A stretch of DNA of 32,609 nucleotides. Origin: an uncultured Mycobacterium sp. (GTDB lineage Bacteria; Actinomycetota; Actinomycetes; Mycobacteriales; Mycobacteriaceae). A program made the position numbers and the translations under genes. This document shows, piece by piece, positions 10,760 through 18,380 of this stretch (positions within the stretch are counted from its first letter, which is position 1; each line of letters opens with the position of its first letter). The DNA is taken from contig FLQS01000061.1 in the NCBI GenBank assembly GCA_900078375.1, positions 1 to 32,609 on the forward strand, given 5' to 3'. The notes beneath the pieces are model-generated. The model made no database searches. It was not told the DNA's origin and worked only from the letters and a program-made list of their open reading frames with translations.

Positions 10760-11986
10760 CTACTTACTGTCGTAAAGTCCCTCGTAATCGTCGTCTCGGC
10801 GACGCAACAGCGGGATCAAAGTGACCACCACCGCGACCACGATCGCGGCCAGCATGACCGCTCCGGTGAAGCGCGGATCGAAGAAGATAGTGGCGGCTGC
10901 ACCAAACGCGATGATGCCCACCCACAGGTAGATCAGCAGCACGGCGCGGCGGTGCGAGTGCCCGATCTGCAGCAGCCGGTGGTGCAGATGCATCTTGTCG
11001 GGGCTCAGCGGGCTGCGGCCGGCGCGGGTGCGCCGCACGATGGCCAGCAACGTGTCCAGCGCCGGCACCAGCATCACCGCGACCACCAGCAGGAACGGCG
11101 ACAGCAGGGCGAAGACGTCGCGCGCGCCGTAGGCGCTCTGTGAGATCGGGCCCGCCGCGGTGGTGGACGCTGCGGCGAGCATCAGGCCGACGAGCATCGA
11201 ACCGGAGTCGCCCATGAAGATCTTGGCGCGATAGAAGTTGTGCGGAAGAAACCCCAGACACGCGCCGGCCAACACCACCGAGATCACCGCGGGCGGATAG
11301 AACAGCACGTCGCCACCGTGGTCACGCAGCAGGCCGATCGAGAAGATGCAGATAGCCATCGCGGTGATCAGCCCCAGACCCGCGGCCAGGCCGTCGAGGC
11401 CGTCGACGAAGTTCATCGCGTTGACGATCGACACCGTCAGCGCCAGGGTCAGCAGGATCGACGACACCTGGTCCAGCACGATCGTGCCGACCCCGCCGAT
11501 CGGGATGTACAGCACGCTCCACGCCACACCCATGGTGACCAGCACGCTGGCCGCGGTGATCTGCCCGGCGAACTTGGTCAGCGCATCCAGGCCCCAGCGA
11601 TCGTCGATCAGCCCGATCCCCATGATCAGCCCGCCGGCGACCACGACCGCGGGCATGCCCGAGGAGTAGATGAAGCCGCGGGCCAGCGCAGGCAGCTGGG
11701 ACGCCACGAAGACGGCGGTGACCACACCGACGTACATCGCCAGCCCGCCCATGCGCGGGGTGGGCTTGATGTGCACGTCGCGCTCGCGGGGGTAGGCCAC
11801 CGCGCCAAGGCGGGTGGCCAACACCCGGACCCACCCGGTGGCGAAGTAGGTGATGATCGCGGCGGTCAGACCGACAAGGGCCAACTCGCGCAACGGAACA
11901 CCGGCGCCGCGGTCAGCGAGCGCCAAAGTGCTTCCGGCGGGCAGGAGCGAAGCGACCGGGGGAATGAGCACCGCGAATTCCGACAT
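10760..11986 (-). CDS. wecA: UDP-GlcNAc:decaprenyl-phosphate GlcNAc-1-phosphate transferase
   Basis: Integral membrane enzyme (also called rfe, Rv1302 type) that makes decaprenyl-PP-GlcNAc, the first lipid intermediate of the arabinogalactan linker. About eleven membrane helices can be drawn. Family motifs are present: RMGG near 78-81, GLIDDRWGLDALTKF near 125-139, NAMNFVDGLDGLAAG near 190-204, the metal-site region IFMGDSGSM and the cytoplasmic HLHHRLL. From RGAGVPLREL (about residue 26) it matches the family closely, while residues 1-25 are unlike the M. tuberculosis protein and are partly encoded by a dispersed repeat. The start codon shares its A with the tsaC stop (TGATG), suggesting coupled translation. 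Confidence 0.93.
   Translation of the reverse strand: MSEFAVLIPPVASLLPAGSTLALADRGAGVPLRELALVGLTAAIITYFATGWVRVLATRLGAVAYPRERDVHIKPTPRMGGLAMYVGVVTAVFVASQLPALARGFIYSSGMPAVVVAGGLIMGIGLIDDRWGLDALTKFAGQITAASVLVTMGVAWSVLYIPIGGVGTIVLDQVSSILLTLALTVSIVNAMNFVDGLDGLAAGLGLITAMAICIFSIGLLRDHGGDVLFYPPAVISVVLAGACLGFLPHNFYRAKIFMGDSGSMLVGLMLAAASTTAAGPISQSAYGARDVFALLSPFLLVVAVMLVPALDTLLAIVRRTRAGRSPLSPDKMHLHHRLLQIGHSHRRAVLLIYLWVGIIAFGAAATIFFDPRFTGAVMLAAIVVAVVVTLIPLLRRRDDDYEGLYDSK
11934..11964. repeat. dispersed GC-rich repeat, copy 1 (inside wecA 5' end)
   Basis: This stretch of about 31 bases matches 27098-27127 with one substitution and one single-base indel; both begin CCGGCGGGCAGGAGCG and end near GCGACCGGGG. 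In this copy the minus-strand reading encodes part of the poorly conserved WecA N terminus (IPPVASLLPAG). Confidence 0.55.
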
Positions 11987-12639
11987 CAGGCCGTCAGGGA
12001 CGCGACGTCGGTGCCGAGGACCTCAGCGATGGCCGCGGCGCTGATCGGGCCTTCGCGCAGCAGACGCGGGGTGGACCCGGTCAGGTCGACGATCGTCGAA
12101 GCGGCCTGCTCCTGGGACGGCCCGGCATCGAGATACACCTGAACCAGATCGGCGAGCTGACGCTGCGCCTCCTCGGATGTCATGGCCGGGGGACGCCCGG
12201 AGAGGTTGGCGCTGGACACGGCCATCGGGCCGGTCTCGCGCAGCAGTTCGATCGCCACCGGGTGCAGCGGCATCCGCAGCATGACGGTCCCCCGGGCGTC
12301 GCCGAGGTCCCATTGCAGCGAGGGCGCTTGCTGCACAACCAGGCTCAGCGCGCCGGGCCAGAACGCGCGGATCAGTTCGCGGGCGCTGTGCGGAACGGAG
12401 TACACCAGGCCGTCGATGGTGTGCCAGGAGCCGACCAGCACGCCCACCGGCATATCGCGACCGCGACCCTTGGCGGCCAGCAGCGCGGCGACGGCCTCGT
12501 TGTCGAACGCGTCGGCACCGATGCCGTAGACGGTGTCGGTGGGCATCACGACCAGTCGGCCGCTCTTTACCGCGGCGGCGGCCGCAGTGATGGCCTCGGC
12601 GCGCTGGCTGGCGTCGGCGCAGTCGAACACCTGGGTCAC
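11986..12639 (-). CDS. tsaC: L-threonylcarbamoyladenylate synthase (YrdC/Sua5)
   Basis: Makes threonylcarbamoyl-AMP from threonine, bicarbonate and ATP for the t6A modification of tRNAs reading ANN codons. The 217 residues contain a YrdC domain with PTDTVYGIGADA (33-44), the basic KGRGRDMP segment and the conserved SSANLSGRPPA near 145-155. The GTG start forms a GTGA overlap with the prmC stop codon, and its own stop overlaps the wecA start, so prmC, tsaC and wecA form one coupled unit. The C terminus is short, without the extra Sua5 domain. Confidence 0.92.
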   Translation of the reverse strand: MTQVFDCADASQRAEAITAAAAAVKSGRLVVMPTDTVYGIGADAFDNEAVAALLAAKGRGRDMPVGVLVGSWHTIDGLVYSVPHSARELIRAFWPGALSLVVQQAPSLQWDLGDARGTVMLRMPLHPVAIELLRETGPMAVSSANLSGRPPAMTSEEAQRQLADLVQVYLDAGPSQEQAASTIVDLTGSTPRLLREGPISAAAIAEVLGTDVASLTA

Positions 12640-13484
12640 GCTGGCTCCTTTGTCCGGCAGGCCGTCACGAACCGGGGTCGGCCCGCCAGATCGCGATGTG
12701 GGGTGATTGCAGTGAAAAGCATTGTGGCGCTGATATTTTCGGCGGTTTGATCCGACGTGGTGTCGTCGTGTTCGACAGCGAACAAGCCGCCCGGCTTGAG
12801 CCAGCCGGCGGCCAGACGCACGATCGGCGAGATGACGGCCATGCCGTCGGTGCCACCGAACAATGCGTGCGCCGGGTCGTGGTCGGCCACTTCAGGATCC
12901 AGCACTGCCCCGGCAGGGATGTACGGCGGGTTGGACACCACGAGGTCGACGCTACCGCGCAGGTCTGTGAGCAGCCCGGGGACGGTGACGTCGGCGTGCA
13001 GTAATTCGACCGTCGTCGATTCCGCGTTGCGGCGCGCGTAGTCCAGTGCGGTGGCGTCGTCGTCGACGGCGATCACCCGCGCCCGGGGCCAACGCGTCGC
13101 CAGGGCGATGGCCAGCGCACCGGATCCGGTGCATAGGTCCACGATCACCGGGTGTTCGGGCAGCCGTTGGGCCAGTGCCCATTCCAGCAGCGCCTCGGTC
13201 TCCGGGCGTGGGATGAACACCCCTGGCCCGACCAGTAGCTCCAGCGGGCCGAACGCCGCCGAGCCGGTGAGGTGTTGCAGCGGAATCCGGCTGCAGCGGG
13301 CGCCGATCAATTCGTCGTAGCGGGTGAAGAAATCGGCGTCCGGCTCGTCGATCGCCGCCAGCCGGCCACGGTTGACGCCGGCCAGGTGCGCGGCCAGCAG
13401 CTCGGCATCGGCGCGGGCCGAGTCGATACCCGCCTCGGTGAGGGCGGCGGTGGCCAGATCAATGGCCTGCCGCAATGTCGTCAT
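12636..13484 (-). CDS. prmC: peptide chain release factor N5-glutamine methyltransferase
   Basis: Methylates the glutamine of the GGQ motif in release factors, using S-adenosylmethionine; its substrate gene prfA lies immediately upstream. The N-terminal helical substrate-binding domain covers about 1-75. The SAM site is DLCTGSG (116-122) and the catalytic NPPY motif is at 185-188. The reading frame stays open to 13541, but the family starts at the ATG at 13484 (MTTLRQAI); the extra 19 residues come from a GC-rich repeat-like spacer. With this start the protein has 282 residues, the usual length. It ends in an overlap with tsaC. Confidence 0.93.
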   Translation of the reverse strand: MTTLRQAIDLATAALTEAGIDSARADAELLAAHLAGVNRGRLAAIDEPDADFFTRYDELIGARCSRIPLQHLTGSAAFGPLELLVGPGVFIPRPETEALLEWALAQRLPEHPVIVDLCTGSGALAIALATRWPRARVIAVDDDATALDYARRNAESTTVELLHADVTVPGLLTDLRGSVDLVVSNPPYIPAGAVLDPEVADHDPAHALFGGTDGMAVISPIVRLAAGWLKPGGLFAVEHDDTTSDQTAENISATMLFTAITPHRDLAGRPRFVTACRTKEPA

Positions 13485-13489
13485 TGCTC

Positions 13490-13545
13490 GGTTCCCGCTC
13501 GCTCCGGTCCTCGCTGCGCTGCGATCCTCACTCGCGCTCACCTTC
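13490..13545. repeat. GC-rich repeat-like spacer between prfA and prmC
   Basis: This short intergenic stretch is built from GCTCGCT/GCGCTGCG-type words, several of which recur with slight changes (CGCTCGCTCC, CTCGCTGCGCTGCG, CTCGCGCTC). The minus-strand word CGCAGCGAGGACCGG also occurs upstream of the capsid gene near 31608-31622. It looks like a member of the short dispersed repeats found between actinobacterial genes. It encodes no conserved protein sequence. Confidence 0.4.
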
Positions 13546-13556
13546 GCGGCTGGTGG

Positions 13557-14624
13557 TCATGCCTGCTGCAGCCTGGTCTGCTTGTCGGCCTCGGCCAGCG
13601 CGTCCAGCAGGGGGTCGAGTTCGCCGTCGAGCACCTGGTCCAGGTTGTGCGCCTTGAAATTGATCCGGTGATCGGCGATTCGGTTCTCCGGGAAGTTGTA
13701 CGTGCGGATCCGCTCACTGCGGTCGACGGTGCGGATCTGGCTGGCCCGGTCGGCCGATGCGTCCGCCGACGCCTGTTCTTCGGCCAGCGCTTGCAGCCGC
13801 GCGGCGAGAACGATCATCGCGCGGGCCTTGTTCTGCAGCTGCGAGCGCTCGTTCTGACAGGTCACGACGATGCCGGTGGGCAGATGCGTGATGCGGACCG
13901 CGGAGTCGGTGGTGTTCACGCCCTGGCCACCCTTGCCCGACGACCGGTAGACGTCGATGCGGAGGTCCGACTCGTCGATCTGGACGGTCTCGACGTCTTC
14001 GGGCTCCGGATAGACGAGCACGCCGGCGGCGGAGGTGTGCACGCGGCCCTGCGACTCGGTGACCGGCACGCGCTGGACACGGTGGACGCCTCCTTCGAAC
14101 TTCATCCGCGACCACACGCCGTCGGCGGAGTCACCCTTGCTGGCGATGATCATCGTGGCGTCCTTGTAGCCGCCGAGATCGGACCACGTCTCGTCGAGCA
14201 TGGTGACGGTCCAGCCGTGGCGCTCGGCGTAGCGCATGTACATCCTGGCCAGGTCAGCGGCGAACAACGCCGACTCTTCCCCGCCCTCACCGGATTTGAC
14301 CTCGAGAACGATGTCGTCGGCGTCGTGCGGATCACGCGGTGCCAGCAGGTCGGTGAGGTGCGCGTCGAGCTCGGCGACCTTGGTTTCCAGCTCGGGCACC
14401 TCGGCGGCGAAGGACGCGTCCTCGGCGGCCAGCTCGCGGGCGGCCTCGAGATCGCCGCGCGCGGTCTCCAGTCGGCGATAGGTCGTGACGATCGGCGCCA
14501 GCTGGGCGAAGCGCCGGCCCACCCGGCGGGCATTGCCCGTGTCGTTGTGCAGTGCCGGGTCGGACAGCTGACGTTCGAGGTCCGCGTACTCGGTCAGAAT
14601 GCCCTCAACTGTCGAGTGCGTCAT
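13557..14624 (-). CDS. prfA: peptide chain release factor 1
   Basis: Recognises UAA and UAG stop codons and triggers peptide release on the ribosome. The stop-codon recognition tripeptide PVT is at 187-189 within RVPVTESQGRVHTSA, and the catalytic GGQ motif is at 232-234 within SSGKGGQGVN; its glutamine is the target of PrmC, encoded next. The 355-residue length is typical. The ATG at 14624 is preceded by GAGGAGAAGCGAC, a good ribosome binding site. A terminator-like hairpin separates it from rpmE. Confidence 0.97.
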   Translation of the reverse strand: MTHSTVEGILTEYADLERQLSDPALHNDTGNARRVGRRFAQLAPIVTTYRRLETARGDLEAARELAAEDASFAAEVPELETKVAELDAHLTDLLAPRDPHDADDIVLEVKSGEGGEESALFAADLARMYMRYAERHGWTVTMLDETWSDLGGYKDATMIIASKGDSADGVWSRMKFEGGVHRVQRVPVTESQGRVHTSAAGVLVYPEPEDVETVQIDESDLRIDVYRSSGKGGQGVNTTDSAVRITHLPTGIVVTCQNERSQLQNKARAMIVLAARLQALAEEQASADASADRASQIRTVDRSERIRTYNFPENRIADHRINFKAHNLDQVLDGELDPLLDALAEADKQTRLQQA

Positions 14625-14663
14625 GTCGCTTCTCCTCAGCTCTCAACGGTGCCCCAAACGCAA

Positions 14664-14707
14664 ACCGACGCCCGGCCTGCGCACGAGGCAGCAGAGCGGG
14701 CGTCGGT
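14664..14707 (-). terminator. hairpin between rpmE and prfA, terminator or attenuator
   Basis: Perfect 10-bp arms ACCGACGCCC and GGGCGTCGGT (14664-14673 and 14698-14707) enclose a 24-base loop just downstream of the rpmE stop codon. Reading on the minus strand, the stem is followed by TTTGCGTTTG, a weak U-rich tail. It could end part of the rpmE transcripts and so set the ratio of rpmE to prfA. Confidence 0.55.
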
Positions 14708-14714
14708 AAGGCAG

Positions 14715-14945
14715 CTATTTGTCGGCTGAACCGGCAGCGTTGCGCTTTCCGTAGCGCTTCTCGAAGCGGGCCACGCGGCCGCCGCTGTCGAGGATCTTCT
14801 GCTTACCGGTGTAGAACGGGTGGCACTGCGAGCACACCTCGACGGTGATGTGGCCGCCGTCTTTGGTGCTGCGAGTGGTGAAGGAGTTGCCACAGCCGCA
14901 GACCACGGTGGTCTCGGCGTAGGCGGGATGAATCCCTGTTTTCAT
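14715..14945 (-). CDS. rpmE: 50S ribosomal protein L31 (zinc-binding form)
   Basis: Component of the large ribosomal subunit. The 76-residue protein starts MKTGIHPAYAETTVVC and has the four cysteines of the zinc-containing form at 16, 18, 38 and 41 (CGC and CSQC). In actinobacteria such C+ proteins can be replaced by a Zur-controlled C- paralogue under zinc starvation; none is in this window. The frame is open further upstream to 15311, but that extension overlaps the acyl-CoA ligase gene and is unlike L31. The chosen ATG has GAGGACACC before it. Confidence 0.97.
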   Translation of the reverse strand: MKTGIHPAYAETTVVCGCGNSFTTRSTKDGGHITVEVCSQCHPFYTGKQKILDSGGRVARFEKRYGKRNAAGSADK

Positions 14946-15084
14946 GGTGTCCTCTGCATTCGGTGGTCGCCGGGTCGCCCTAGGCGTTTCGCCTGGTAAT
15001 CGAGCGTGAACCGGTACCTGAGGTGGTCGACGATCCAGTATGCCAGGTTGACCGTCACCTGCCCAAACGCGTCGCTGTCGCCGG

Positions 15085-16689
15085 CTATTCCGACGGGCCG
15101 GCGGCGTAACTCTTCCCCCGGGCCGGGCGCGCCCACACCACGCCGGTTCCAGGGTGGGTACCGCGGGCGATGAGCTCCCGCTTGAGCACCTTGTTCGTGG
15201 CGGTGGCCGGTAGCTCCTCGGCGATCCAGACGTGCCGCGGCCATGCCTTGGGCGACAGGTCGGACTGCTCAGCCAGGAACTCGGCGAGGTCCGCCGGGGT
15301 GAGTTCGGCACCGTCGGCGAGCACGATGGCCGCCATCACCTGGTCACCCACGTGCTCGTCGGGCACCGGGTACACCGCGACCTGACTGACCTGCGGAAGC
15401 CGCTGGATGATGCGTTCGATGGGCGCGGCGGCCATGTTCTCGCCGTCCACCCGCATCCAGTCCGCGGTGCGCCCGGCCAGGAAGATCCAGCCGTCGGCGT
15501 CGCGGTAGCCGAGGTCACCGGACCAGTACATGCCGTGCCGTAGGCGTTCGTCGGTGGCGTTGCTGTCGTTGTAGTAACCGCCGAACATGCCCCCACCGGT
15601 GGTGTTGACGATCTCGCCGATCGCCTCATCCGGGTTGGCCAGAGCGCCGCTGTCGTCGAAAACTGCTGTGGCGCACTCTATTCGAGTCTCCGAGTCGTAA
15701 ATGGCCACGCCGGGAAAGCCCCGGCCGACCGAGCCGGGCGGGCAGTCGTCCTCGCGGGTGATGATGACCGCGCCCTCGGTGGAGCCGAAGCCGTCCCACA
15801 CCGCGCAGCCGAACCGGCGGCTGAATTCGGCGATATCGCGGTCGGTGGCCTCGTTGCCGAAGGCGACCCGCAGCGGATTGTCGTGATCGTCGGGCTGTTC
15901 GGCCGTCGCCAGCACGTAGGCCAGCGGCTTGCCGACGTAGTTCATGTAGGTGGCCCCGTAGCGGCGCAGGTCCGCCAGCAGGCCGGATGCCGAGAACGAC
16001 GCCGGCGCCATCGCCGCGCCGGCATTGAGCGCCACCGCCCAGCCCGCCATCAATGCGTTGGAGTGGAACAGCGGCATCGAGAGGTAGCAGACGTCGTCGG
16101 CCGTGATCGCGAACCGGTCGGCCAGCGCGACGCCGGCGAACGGCACCATCATGTGGGCGACCTGGACCGCCTTGGGCTCACCGCTGGTACCGGAGGTGAA
16201 GATCAGCATGAACGTGTCGGTCGCGGTGACTTCCCGGTGCGGGGTGAGCTCGCCCGCCTCCGCCAGCAGCGCCGACCACTCTTCGGAGTCGACGTCGAAC
16301 ACCCGGACTCCGGGCAGCTCCAGGCCGTCGAGCAGCGCGCGATCGGCCGAGTCGGTGAGCAGGATCTGGCAGTCGGCTTTGACGATGTCGCGAGCCAGGG
16401 CCGCGCCACGGCGGGTGTTGTTCACCCCGCACAGCACGTATCCACCGAGGCCTGCTGCGGCCATGGCGGTGAGCATCGCCGGGGTATTGCCCAGCAGCGT
16501 TCCCACGTGCAGCGGCCGGTCCGGGTCGGCGATCGCGATCAGCGCCGCCGCTTGTCGGGCGGCCTCGTCAAGGTGTTCGCGCCAGCTCCACACCTGCTCG
16601 CCGAACTTCACCGCGGGGGTGGATTCGTCGAGACGCTCGCGGAGCAGCTGCTGGACGGTCTCGGCCACGGAACTCCCGTCTTTTGTCAT
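15085..16689 (-). CDS. FadD17-like fatty acyl-CoA ligase
   Basis: ANL-superfamily enzyme expected to adenylate a carboxylic acid and load it on CoA. The P-loop FTSGTSGEPKAV is near 164-175, DGFGSTEGAV near 305-314, YWSGDLGYRDADGW and GRTADWMRVDGEN follow, and the C-terminal catalytic lysine is near residue 500 (TATNKVLKREL). From memory the best match is the M. tuberculosis FadD17/FadD1 group, some of which act in steroid side-chain breakdown; the substrate here is unknown. The ATG at 16689 has no well-spaced ribosome binding site, while a GTG at 16668 has GGGAG 4 bases upstream and fits family length, so the true start may be 16668. It is divergent from a TetR gene and absent at this locus in M. 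tuberculosis. Confidence 0.88.
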   Translation of the reverse strand: MTKDGSSVAETVQQLLRERLDESTPAVKFGEQVWSWREHLDEAARQAAALIAIADPDRPLHVGTLLGNTPAMLTAMAAAGLGGYVLCGVNNTRRGAALARDIVKADCQILLTDSADRALLDGLELPGVRVFDVDSEEWSALLAEAGELTPHREVTATDTFMLIFTSGTSGEPKAVQVAHMMVPFAGVALADRFAITADDVCYLSMPLFHSNALMAGWAVALNAGAAMAPASFSASGLLADLRRYGATYMNYVGKPLAYVLATAEQPDDHDNPLRVAFGNEATDRDIAEFSRRFGCAVWDGFGSTEGAVIITREDDCPPGSVGRGFPGVAIYDSETRIECATAVFDDSGALANPDEAIGEIVNTTGGGMFGGYYNDSNATDERLRHGMYWSGDLGYRDADGWIFLAGRTADWMRVDGENMAAAPIERIIQRLPQVSQVAVYPVPDEHVGDQVMAAIVLADGAELTPADLAEFLAEQSDLSPKAWPRHVWIAEELPATATNKVLKRELIARGTHPGTGVVWARPARGKSYAAGPSE

Positions 16690-16717
16690 CTCCCGCGTTC
16701 TCGCGGTGCCTTAGGTC

Positions 16718-16723
16718 ACAATA
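16718..16723 (-). promoter_or_regulatory. candidate -10 box of the acyl-CoA ligase gene
   Basis: TATTGT on the minus strand lies 28 bases before the ATG at 16689. The region where a -35 box would sit (about 16741-16746) falls inside the inverted repeat at 16732-16761, so a repressor bound there would cover the promoter. No consensus -35 box was seen. Confidence 0.4.
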
Positions 16724-16731
16724 GAAGCGCA

Positions 16732-16761
16732 GGGTAAACAGAATGACAAATCTGTCTACCC
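16732..16761. promoter_or_regulatory. inverted-repeat operator, probably for the TetR regulator
   Basis: Arms of 11 bases, GGGTAAACAGA (16732-16742) and TCTGTCTACCC (16751-16761), pair at 10 of 11 positions around an 8-base centre. The 30-bp dyad sits between the divergent acyl-CoA ligase and tetR starts, which is where TetR-family repressors usually bind to control both genes and themselves. The sequence does not match the KstR operator pattern known to me. Confidence 0.65.
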
Positions 16762-16843
16762 ATGTAGCGGGACCACCGCAGATCCGGGTTTGGAAGGATG
16801 TCCACATCGGGACTGTCGCGTCGATACGAGGAGGATCACCAAG

Positions 16844-17470
16844 GTGACTGCCAGCACCGACGCCGACAGCCGGCACGGAGCCAAATCCGTCCAGGAACGA
16901 CTGGTCGACGCCGCCGAAGTCTGTTTGCGCGCCAAGGGCATCCGGGCGACGACGGTATCCGAGGTCGCCGAGGCAGCCGGCGTATCGCGCGGCTGGCTCT
17001 ACCGGCACTATCCCGACAAGGCCTCGCTGCTGGGCGCGGCGATCGTGCGTCTCAACAACGCGTTCTGGGCCGAGTCGCACCAGGTGCTGGACGGGCTTGG
17101 CACCTTCGAGGAGCAATTGACCGTCGGCGTGCGACTGGGCCGCAGCGCCTACGACTCCCCCGGCGCACTGGTGATGCAGCTGCGCCGCGACGAGCCTGAG
17201 GAATTCGCGGCTTGCGCCGGCGCCGGCGTGCAAGGCCTGGTGCCCGATCTGGGCCGGTTCTGGCAGCCCTACCTGGAGGCAGCGCGCGACCGGGGCGAGA
17301 TCCACGCCGAGACACAACTCGACGAGGCCGCCGAGTGGGTGGCTCGGGTTCAAATCAGCCTCGGCACCGTTCCCGGTGAGACCTTGGACCCCGACGACCA
17401 TGACGCGGTGCTGCGGTTCATGCGCCGATATGTGTTGCCCGGCTTGCGCGTGGCGCCCGCGGCGCAGTAG
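16844..17470 (+). CDS. TetR-family transcriptional regulator
   Basis: Probable local repressor. Residues about 15-65 form the TetR DNA-binding domain, with VSEVAEAAGVSRGWLYRHYPDKASLL as the helix-turn-helix; the remaining 140 residues are helical and would bind the inducer, which cannot be predicted. The frame is open to 16790, but the GTG at 16844 is chosen because GAGGAGGA ends 9 bases before it; that gives 208 residues. It is divergent from the acyl-CoA ligase with a long inverted repeat between them, so it probably answers to a fatty-acid or acyl-CoA ligand and controls both genes. Confidence 0.88.
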   Translation: MTASTDADSRHGAKSVQERLVDAAEVCLRAKGIRATTVSEVAEAAGVSRGWLYRHYPDKASLLGAAIVRLNNAFWAESHQVLDGLGTFEEQLTVGVRLGRSAYDSPGALVMQLRRDEPEEFAACAGAGVQGLVPDLGRFWQPYLEAARDRGEIHAETQLDEAAEWVARVQISLGTVPGETLDPDDHDAVLRFMRRYVLPGLRVAPAAQ

Positions 17471-17545
17471 GTCTTCGCAACGAAAAGCCTTGGGCGTCAA
17501 GCGCTGTCGTGATCTACTCGCAGTGTCGGGTGCCCGCCTGACAGA

Positions 17546-18362
17546 ATGGCCGCCATGGGCATACGTAGCCGCCGGGGGGCGGTCTTGGTCGCAGCTTTGG
17601 CCATCGGGCTGACCGCATGCGGCCGGGTCGACGAGTACCAAGGCCACCACCTCTGGGACCAGCAAGGCCGCCACGACTTCGACGAGTGCCGGCGCGTCAC
17701 CGACGGCGGCCGCGCCGAGCAGCGGGGTCTCCAACAATCAGAAGTATTCGGTCACCCGCTCCACGGCCGGGGATGCCACCACGGACGGCAAGGGCCGCTG
17801 GACGCTGGTCGTCGACACCATCACCGGCGGTGATCCGCGGGTCGCGGGGACCTTCAACAGTGCGGTGCACGCGTCGGCCGCCGGGCAGCTCGAACCCGTC
17901 AAGAACGGCGCGGACCCGGACGGGACATGGACGTTCGAGACCCAACCGCAGATCTACTTCGGCGGCGCATCGGTGTCGGAACTGATCAGCGGCCTCTACG
18001 TGCATGTGCCGTCCGCGCATCCGAGTAGCTATGTCAGCACCGTGGTGATCGACTCGCGGTCGGCCAAGCCGATCACGCTGGCGGATCTGTTCACCGATAA
18101 GCAGGCCGGTTTGAATCGGCTGTCGGAGCAGACCAAGGCCTTGCTGCCCGGGGTCAGCGGGGTTGGGCCGACACCGATGGCCGACGAGCCGGGCAATGCG
18201 CCCACCGAGGCGAACTTCGGCAACTGGATCCCCACGCCCGACGGGCTGGAGATCCACTTCGCTGACTACCAGTTCTTCCACGGCACACCGACGATCACGG
18301 TGCCGTGGTCGGCGCTGGACGGACTGCTGGCGCCCGGGATGGACGCCCTGCGGCAGACCTAG
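17546..18362 (+). pseudogene. DUF3298/MPT64-like lipoprotein, broken by a one-base frameshift
   Basis: The ATG at 17546 (or 17555) opens a lipoprotein signal peptide, RRGAVLVAALAIGLTAC, with the lipobox cysteine encoded at 17618-17620. Directly after it the frame is wrong. From 17628 the next frame gives a Ser/Thr-rich linker typical of mycobacterial lipoproteins and then a domain with YVHVPSAHPSSYVSTVVID and SAKPITLADLF motifs, resembling the DUF3298/RsiV domain of MPT64-like exported proteins, ending at the TAG at 18360-18362. Removing one G from GGG at 17625-17627 would join both parts into one protein of about 270 residues. The second frame has a stop at 17610-17612 and no start codon before a GTG at 17865, so it cannot be an independent exported gene. 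Either a recent mutation or a sequencing error. Confidence 0.75.
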
Positions 18363-18380
18363 TGCGCCGAAATCGCGTAG

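Noticed and set aside
16568..17737. 389-codon minus-strand frame opposite tetR
   Set aside because: The plus-strand TetR domain and its ribosome binding site are clear; the opposite frame has no domain.
17613..17868. Programmed ribosomal frameshift in the lipoprotein gene
   Set aside because: No slippery heptamer or downstream pseudoknot is visible, and no family precedent is known to me; mutation or sequencing error is simpler.
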